Positions 36,441 to 64,000 of a stretch of 64,000 nt of DNA are shown here, piece after piece (position 1 is the first letter of the stretch; each line of letters starts with the position of its first letter). This DNA comes from Syngnathus acus. Its lineage: Eukaryota > Chordata > Actinopteri > Syngnathiformes > Syngnathidae. Made by a program: the position numbers and the translations under genes. The stretch covers positions 13,795,991 to 13,859,990 of the forward strand of contig NC_051092.1 in assembly GCF_901709675.1 (NCBI RefSeq), written 5' to 3'. The notes under the pieces are model-generated. The model was not told the origin of the DNA and did not search any database. It worked only from the letters and a program-made list of their open reading frames with translations.

Positions 36441-36690
36441 AACATCTTGTTGTTTCCTTGTCTACTTGATATACTTTATAACCGTTTGAAAGCTTAAATA
36501 GATTTGAATGTATGTCGTATTATAGTAGCACATCTGTCTCGGTGTGATTAACAGTTGTTGAGCTAAATATGTCCAGCAGGGGGCAGTACATTTTAGCATC
36601 AACACTTTCAGTGACTGCCAAAGCGGAAGTAGAAAGAAGTGTCCGGTCTTGTTGTTGTCACGCGTAGCTCGCCGCACCTCTGGCGTGAAG
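36441..36690 (+). promoter_or_regulatory. RSL24D1 promoter region
   Basis: The short gap after PRTG contains a GCGGAAGT motif (ETS type) at about 36623-36631 and a GC-rich leader up to the ATG at 36691. This is as expected for a TATA-less housekeeping promoter. Confidence 0.45.
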
Positions 36691-38086
36691 ATGCGCATCG
36701 AAAAGTGTTATTTCTGCTCGGGTCCGGTGTACCCAGGACATGGAGTTATGTTTGTACGAAATGACTGCAAGGTATGTCACATTTTTGTTCGTCAATAATC
36801 AAGTAATTTAGCGTTTGAACGTTCTGTCCGTCGTCTGTGGTGGGCTAATGCTAACGTGTTCACGTGGATGAGAGTGACGGAACATTCTCTTCTAAATTTG
36901 AGCGAAAACAAACATAATAAAGACTGATAAGGAGGAGATTGATTTGGACCTGTCTTAATGTGGATTTTTTGTGGGCTGTTAACCTTAGTTCTTGCCACGG
37001 TATTGTTTTGATGCGGCCCAGGCACTTAACAAACGGAAGCTACTTGCGTATTGGCATTTCACGTGGAGTGAGCGCCCCCTAAAGGTTAACTAGTGGAACT
37101 TACCCTGACGGCTTAACGTTACTGCAGCAAAATCACACCCAAATAATATCAAAACCATGTAAAAACCATAAGAGTAGCTTCACTGTGATATTTATGCTCC
37201 TAAAAGAAGTCTGTTTTTTTCTGACTGTTTCCCCGCACACAATTTTAGACCTTCAGATTCTGCAAATCAAAATGCCACAGGAATTTCAAGAAGAAGCGTA
37301 ACCCCAGAAAGACCAGATGGACCAAAGCATTCCGTAAGGCAAATGGAAAGGAATTGACAGTGGTAAGTTAGTATTTTAAAAAAATACTATGCAAGTGTAG
37401 CATGATTCTTTCATCATCCATTGTGTGTGTTTTTCAGGATAACTGTTTGGAGTTTGAGAAACGCAGAAATACTCCTGTTAAATATAACCGGGAGATATGG
37501 GATAAGACAGGTATGGCACTTTTTTGGGAAGAAAATTTTGAATGACTGACACATTCTTGCTTCATTTTTGATAGCTCTTCTGTTCGATTGGACAAGAATA
37601 TTTTATCTGTGCCAATTAACATTTGTGTGTCCATTTTACAGTGGAAGCAATAAAGAAGGTGGAAGAAATAAAACGAAAACGGCAGGCCAGATACATCATG
37701 AACAGGTGGGCACTTGTTAATTGTCAGACGTTAATGTCATTTATCGGACTTTTCTTTTGTACTTTTCCTATCCAACTTAAAATGAAATCGAGCATTGCGT
37801 GTTCTCTCCACTTTTCAGATTAAAGAAGGGCAAAGAATTGGAAAAGGAAGAGGTCATCAAGGAAGTGAAGAAGAATATTCACCTCATCAAAGCTCCACAC
37901 GCAGGTACATTTTCAGTTGAAGTATTGAAAACTCTTTTGGGATAAAGCCCAGATTGACTCGCTGTTGTATTTAGTCAAATCGAGACAAATCGTTTGTTTG
38001 TCTTTACAGGAAAACCCAAACAAATGGAGGAGAAAATGACGCAGAAATTACAAGAGGATGTGGAGATGGGAGAAGAGGACATTTAA
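36691..38086 (+). CDS. rsl24d1: Ribosome biogenesis protein RLP24 (RSL24D1)
   Basis: Six exons, 36691-36771, 37249-37362, 37438-37510, 37642-37705, 37819-37904 and 38010-38086, join into 164 codons plus stop (human 163). This nucleolar protein is a placeholder for ribosomal protein eL24 during 60S subunit maturation and is replaced by it in the cytoplasm. The L24e zinc ribbon is intact, with Cys6 and Cys9 (CYFC) and Cys32 and Cys36 (CKSKC). The lysine- and arginine-rich middle ([18 protein letters not shown]) and acidic end (DVEMGEEDI) are typical. AATAAA at 38253-38258 is a good poly(A) signal. The gene sits between PRTG and ARPP19, as in the human 15q21 region. All splice sites are GT-AG. 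Confidence 0.97.
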
Positions 38087-38252
38087 ATGTGCTGGTTTTG
38101 TGTGACTACAATTATTTCTACAAAAGAAATACTTCCTCCCTTGGATTCACTTTTAAGTGCTGTACACTTGCTCTTATGTGTATGCGTTAGTTCATTCTAC
38201 CCTTTGCATAACATTACCATAACTTTATTGCAGAAAAGACAACAAACGACAG

Positions 38253-38258
38253 AATAAA
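38253..38258 (+). terminator. Poly(A) signal of RSL24D1
   Basis: AATAAA 167 bases after the stop, followed by a GT-rich stretch near 38306-38330. Confidence 0.6.
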
Positions 38259-38671
38259 CACTTTTCATTGTAAAAAAACAAGCATTGGTGCTGTTTCATT
38301 TTTTTGTGTGTGTGTGTGTTTAACAGTTGTCATGATGATGGTCACATTCTACTACTGCACATATCTTTAAAAGCAGAAATTACAAATGTTTCCACACATT
38401 ATAATTCAGTTTTAGACCCCATCACTATGTTGACGTGATGCTAACAATTTTATTTTATTGCACTAGTTCTTATCGGGCAGTTCAATTTAAGTAACGGGTC
38501 GATAGAAAAGATCAAACGATGGACGCTCGGGTTATTGGAGTCTCTGGGATCGATTGCGTAACCTTGCAGCCCATCAGGCGTCAGCATATAAGGCGGTTGC
38601 TTCCCTTGCTACTGCTGTAGTAAAGGGACACTTCCGCCTCCTCAGGGTCCAACGTCTGTCTAGTTTTTACA
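38259..38671. promoter_or_regulatory. RSL24D1-ARPP19 interval with ARPP19 promoter and leader
   Basis: No gene is seen. A CACTTCCGCC motif at about 38628-38637 and GC-richer sequence just ahead of the ATG suggest the ARPP19 core promoter. Confidence 0.4.
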
Positions 38672-39504
38672 ATGAGCACAATGTCCGACGAGGCCGAAGG
38701 AACGAAAGCATTGGAAGAACAGGTAATATCTTTGTTTTGGTTAAATAAAATATTTGATCAGGGTATGGTGTTTAGGCCTCCGTAGTTGGGCTTTCACGGC
38801 TAGTGCAACCAAAGGGATGCTATTGCCAAGTTAGTAAAATCAGTTAGCTGGCAACTTTATAAAGAAAAAATCCAAATGGAAACAATTCCACCGTGATGCT
38901 ACGCGTACCACTTGCCATTCATAAATGGTGGTGTCCGTTATTGTTCCAAATGCCGCGTGTCGAATGTGCTTGGCAGGTAAAAACGCATTTCCTCGAAGAA
39001 ATGTATGCATTTTTGAAAAGTAATTGCAAACACTTGCCATAATTGTTGTCGCCTTTAGATCTTTCTGTTGTGGATTTTGGTTTGAACTTCTCTTCATTTT
39101 ACCATCGGTGTAGAAGTTTGACTTTATACTTGGTTTCAACAGGAAATGGATGATACAGTTGTTAGTCCAGAAAAAGCAGAGGCCAAATTGAAAGCCAGGT
39201 ACGGCAGTCTTGGAGCCAAACCCGGAGGATCGGATTTCCTGAGAAAAAGACTTCAGAAAGGGGTTACTATCACAATTACAGCCCTCTATCTCATTAAATC
39301 AACATTTCAAGATCCTTGTTTTTGTTCACACAGCCCAAGTATTTTGATTCTGGAGACTACAACATGGCCCAGGACAAAATGAAGAAAAAGCAGTTGCCTT
39401 CAGCCCTGACGGAGAAGTCCGAGATCACCGGCGGTCACATCCCGACGCCTCAGGACCTGCCTCAGAGGAAGAGCACCATTGTGACAAGCAAACTGGCTAG
39501 CTGA
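38672..39504 (+). CDS. arpp19: cAMP-regulated phosphoprotein 19 (ARPP19)
   Basis: Exons 38672-38722, 39143-39262 and 39334-39504 give 113 codons plus stop (human 112). ARPP19, once phosphorylated by Greatwall kinase on the serine of FDSGDY, inhibits PP2A-B55 and so permits mitotic entry. That motif is present as [11 protein letters not shown] with Ser63. The other hallmarks [12 protein letters not shown] and [12 protein letters not shown] are present. At the C-terminal PKA site the sequence is RKSTIV, which puts a threonine (Thr105) where ARPP19 and ENSA usually have serine. The paralogue ENSA is similar, but position beside MYO5A and the SKLAS ending favour ARPP19. An alternative start is Met4. 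AATAAA at 39875-39880 probably ends the transcript. Confidence 0.94.
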
Positions 39505-40735
39505 ACAGCTTTATTATCATTCCCACCTATAAGTAAAACATATTCCTGCTTTCAGATATGTGCCTCAGTTGAATCGTTTAAGGACAAATCCTCATGTGGA
39601 GTCATCCTTTTGTTTTATTCGTCAAAGGTTTTTCCTCACGCTTACATAACAGTCATTCTTTCAAAGTATTCACAGACCGGTTGCATACAATTGTTAATGG
39701 GTTTTGTTGACGATGGTCTGCGAAGACTTGAAGCGTGGTCTCCGGATCACCCAACTTCCCAAATGGCCTTAATTGAAGTAAACTGTATTTCTTTAGATTC
39801 GCTTGAGTCCTCTTGGAGTTTGACTTGAGTCGGTTTGGATTTTATTGAAGGAAGGTGTGCATGTGCCTTTTGTAAATAAAATGTTTTTTGCACAATATTC
39901 CTCTTTGTTGATTTATTGGTTGGTTTAGTGATGTTTTTGGGCTGTTGCTGGGCAACACAGGCTTGTTTAATTCCTCTGGAGTTGAGGTCTGGAGACTGGC
40001 TCGGCCACTCCAGATCTTTGAAATGCTTCTTTCATAGGGACCCACTCATTCGACCTCATGTTGGTCTCATCCACATGCAATTTTTTAGGTAAATCAAGGG
40101 CCGAACAAACAACTGTTAGTACGTAAAGTGTACCTGAAGTTATTGTGAGAACAAGTTAACTGTAAAATTGATTCCAAAATGTATCCTTTAATATTTGGGG
40201 GGGGAAATCAAACCTTATTACAACATTTGACATTTCTGTTTACTTTTGAGACTTTCAGGTCCTTTTTTGGCACAATGTTGAGTTTCCCTTTCGGGCACCA
40301 AGAGGCGCTCTAGTAGCGTTGAAGTGTGCAACGTTGTTAACCTGTGTTTTTAGCGAAATCGCGTCTCAACCTCCCCGATAGTGGAATTCATGCATAACGT
40401 ACAGTACTTTCCTCTGAATTCAAACTTTAAAATAGTCTAAATTGACCCGTGACCTGACGCAAAACTGCCTACCGTGCACTGTAACCGCTACTTCAAGCTT
40501 CTTTGGCCGTAATTGATGAAATTACTTATTACTGGCTTGCGTTTGAAATAGATACATTTCTACTTCGCTGAGGTCACCGTTCCAATCTCGGGTTTAGCCC
40601 GCTGCCCGCCCTGCTTGTTCCCATTTCCAAGCACTTTGAAGTGAATGCAAGGTGGAGGCTACCTTGACGGTGAAGGCTGCTGTGCGGCTCGGAAAGAAGT
40701 TGTGACAGTTTGGCTTTTAACTTTCACTCCACGTC
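39505..40735. other. ARPP19 3' UTR and MYO5A upstream region
   Basis: The ARPP19 poly(A) signal is AATAAA at 39875-39880. From about 39900 to 40560 no gene or strong feature is visible. GC-richer sequence from 40560 (GCCCGCTGCCCGCCCTGC) to the ATG at 40736 probably carries the MYO5A promoter and leader. Confidence 0.45.
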
Positions 40736-52380
<11,645 letters not shown>

Positions 52381-53533
52381 AAACAGCTTTTGACAGACAC
52401 AGTATTTGCTGTGGTTTTCATCATAGTTTGTATCTAACTTTTGTATTCACGTGACAATAAAATAAATAATATAAACATATAGAAAGGCTATAGAGTTTAA
52501 TATAAAAACACTATTTTTGGAAATGCAGGGGACTTAAAAGTATGTTTAGTGGCGCAAGAGGAATAATATAATAAACTATGGATGTATGATTTTGTAAAGG
52601 AAGGAAAGTGAAATATAATTGAAATGTTGAATATGACAGAATTGTTCAATACATTAAAAAAAAGATATATTTTTAAGAGAGTCTTGACATTCTGATTTGT
52701 TCTCATGCGGTGTTATTTTTGTTTGTCATTACAAACATAACTTTAAAAGTCATAAAATCAACTCGCTTTCATCCAGGAAATGAACACGATGAATGTAATC
52801 AGACAGGTCTGTGCACTCCAAAACTCATCTGCTTGTCTGCTGCCAGACATGAAAAAGATTGAAAAACTTATTATATTTATTTTGAAGCATATTTAACACG
52901 CTGAAGGTATCCTGGACACTACAACAGAAAACACTCTTAGTACTGTATGGTCAAGTGGATTTTTTTTTTTCCCCTCGTGTGAATTGAAATAAATAAATGA
53001 CGTGAACGCTTCCTGTTACTAACTGTAAATCTCCCAAGGAACTTTATTGAATTTGCATCCGGATTCTTGCGCTTTGGATCCTTAAACAAACGAGCACTGC
53101 GTCACAAGACAGGTGGGCGGAGTCTCCTGTCATAGAAGCAACAGGTGAGAGGCTCCCGCCGGTGAAGTTAGCAAGGAGAATACAATACAAACGGACGGTG
53201 TAAGGCACTGCTTTTTCAAAACAAAAGCTTTAAAAATGATGGTTTGCTAATCCACACATTTCTGTGTTTTTTATTATTTCACACTTGAACTGATTTTTAT
53301 ACTTTTGCGACATAGGAAATATGATCATACAAACACACAACAAATTTTACTTTAAAACAAGTTAAGTAGCAGAAATAATTTGAAAAAATCTAACCGGATC
53401 TGTCGTTTTGTTCTTGTCAGCTTAAATGATGATTTTGGTCATGGTTGAGTTAACTCAGGGACGAAAAAATGTCGGTAATTTACAGAGCAGATGTTGAACA
53501 AATATTTCGCCGTTAGGGTTTAAAAAGTAAATC
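52381..53533. other. MYO5A 3' UTR and MYO5C upstream region
   Basis: Overlapping AATAAA signals lie at 52456-52461 and 52461-52466, so the MYO5A 3' UTR is about 100 bases. The middle is AT-rich with no gene. A GC-richer patch at about 53100-53200 (AGGTGGGCGGAGTC) is a plausible MYO5C promoter, about 350 bases before its ATG. Confidence 0.45.
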
Positions 53534-63357
<9,824 letters not shown>

Positions 63358-64000
63358 ACTTTGTCTTCTTAATTTTGACCTATAATCAGCTTCGGGATAG
63401 ATGAAATCTCTTATCGTAGAGAATATACATCACAAAAACATTAGGATGGAACATTGGGTGCAAAAACCTTTACAGGTGAACCTAAATTGACCTTTTTGAA
63501 ATGTTTTAAATCCGATTGTTTCAGTTGTTTTTGCACAATTTCCTGTATTTAAAAGGAGCTGAACAGCGAAATTCACAGCAGGTGTTTGATTCATAAATTG
63601 ATGGATAATGTTTTTAAGGACGTGCGTCCACATTTGAGCTTTTCTGTGAGCCTTCCAAATTTCTCTGCATGTGTTTTTATACGTTTTTCCATTCAAAACA
63701 GAGGAGACATACTGATTTCATTTAATTTTCCTTGATATAGTTCTTTTAAAATGCAATATTTATCTATTCGTAAATTGCATTTGACTGGATATGGTTCTTA
63801 ATGGTTTTATTGAAAATGCACTCTCTGTATGTCCCAAGACTGCACATATCAATACACAACATGAAGCAACTCAGCATCGTCAAATGAGAGCCAATTGTCC
63901 AATGAGTCAGACAATAATGAACTGCAATGGCGGTAGCATTTTAAGTGAAGGATGTGTGAATACAAATGGTGAAGCAATATGTGTAGACTGACAGTACAAA
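63358..64000. other. MYO5C 3' flank
   Basis: AT-rich sequence with no recognised gene and no canonical AATAAA visible before the window ends, so the transcript end cannot be placed. Short frames on both strands do not resemble proteins. Confidence 0.4.

Noticed and set aside
38672-39504. ENSA as the identity of the ARPP19-like gene
   Set aside because: The C-terminus is short like ARPP19 and lacks the ENSA extension, and the neighbours are those of ARPP19.

Overview
This is vertebrate nuclear DNA, most likely from a teleost fish with a compact genome. Multi-exon genes have GT-AG introns, many only 80-300 bp long. Orthologues of human genes can be read exon by exon, and the non-coding DNA carries fish-type dispersed repeats, small DNA transposons and microsatellites. 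I cannot name the species. There is no CRISPR array, operon, rRNA gene or intact tRNA gene, and I found no new multi-gene system. The value of the window is in complete gene models and some unusual transcript and transposon architecture.

Layout, left to right: the 3' end of RFX7 (+, cut by the left edge) with a long 3' UTR; FAM180B (-, three coding exons, probably secreted); KBTBD4 (+, BTB-BACK-kelch adaptor); RAPSN (+, rapsyn, 8 exons, 412 aa); IGHMBP2 (-, SF1 helicase, 15 exons, 977 aa), tail-to-tail with RAPSN; PRTG (+, protogenin, 19 exons, 1161 aa); RSL24D1 (+, 6 exons, 164 aa); ARPP19 (+, 3 exons, 113 aa); MYO5A-type myosin V (+, 39 exons, 1781 aa); MYO5C (+, 40 exons, 1738 aa). I assembled the models by hand from open frames, splice signals, phase continuity and recognised family sequence. 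For every complete gene the exon lengths sum to an open frame from ATG to stop.

The genes are housekeeping or tissue-specific and mostly unrelated in function. RFX7, PRTG, RSL24D1, ARPP19, MYO5A and MYO5C all have human counterparts on 15q21. FAM180B, KBTBD4 and RAPSN match a human 11p11 cluster, and IGHMBP2 is on human 11q13. The window is therefore a chromosome-15-like block interrupted by about 17 kb of chromosome-11-like genes. MYO5A and MYO5C are a head-to-tail tandem pair whose first twelve coding exons have identical lengths.

The most interesting local observations are these. A TA-flanked inverted-repeat transposon inserted at base +4 of a PRTG splice donor and makes up most of that intron. 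MYO5A has two apparent GC-AG introns. IGHMBP2 has a poly(A) signal 9 bases after its stop, facing the RAPSN poly(A) signal. RAPSN has upstream ATGs that could compete with its myristoylation start. The MYO5A tail lacks segments that mammalian MYO5A has.
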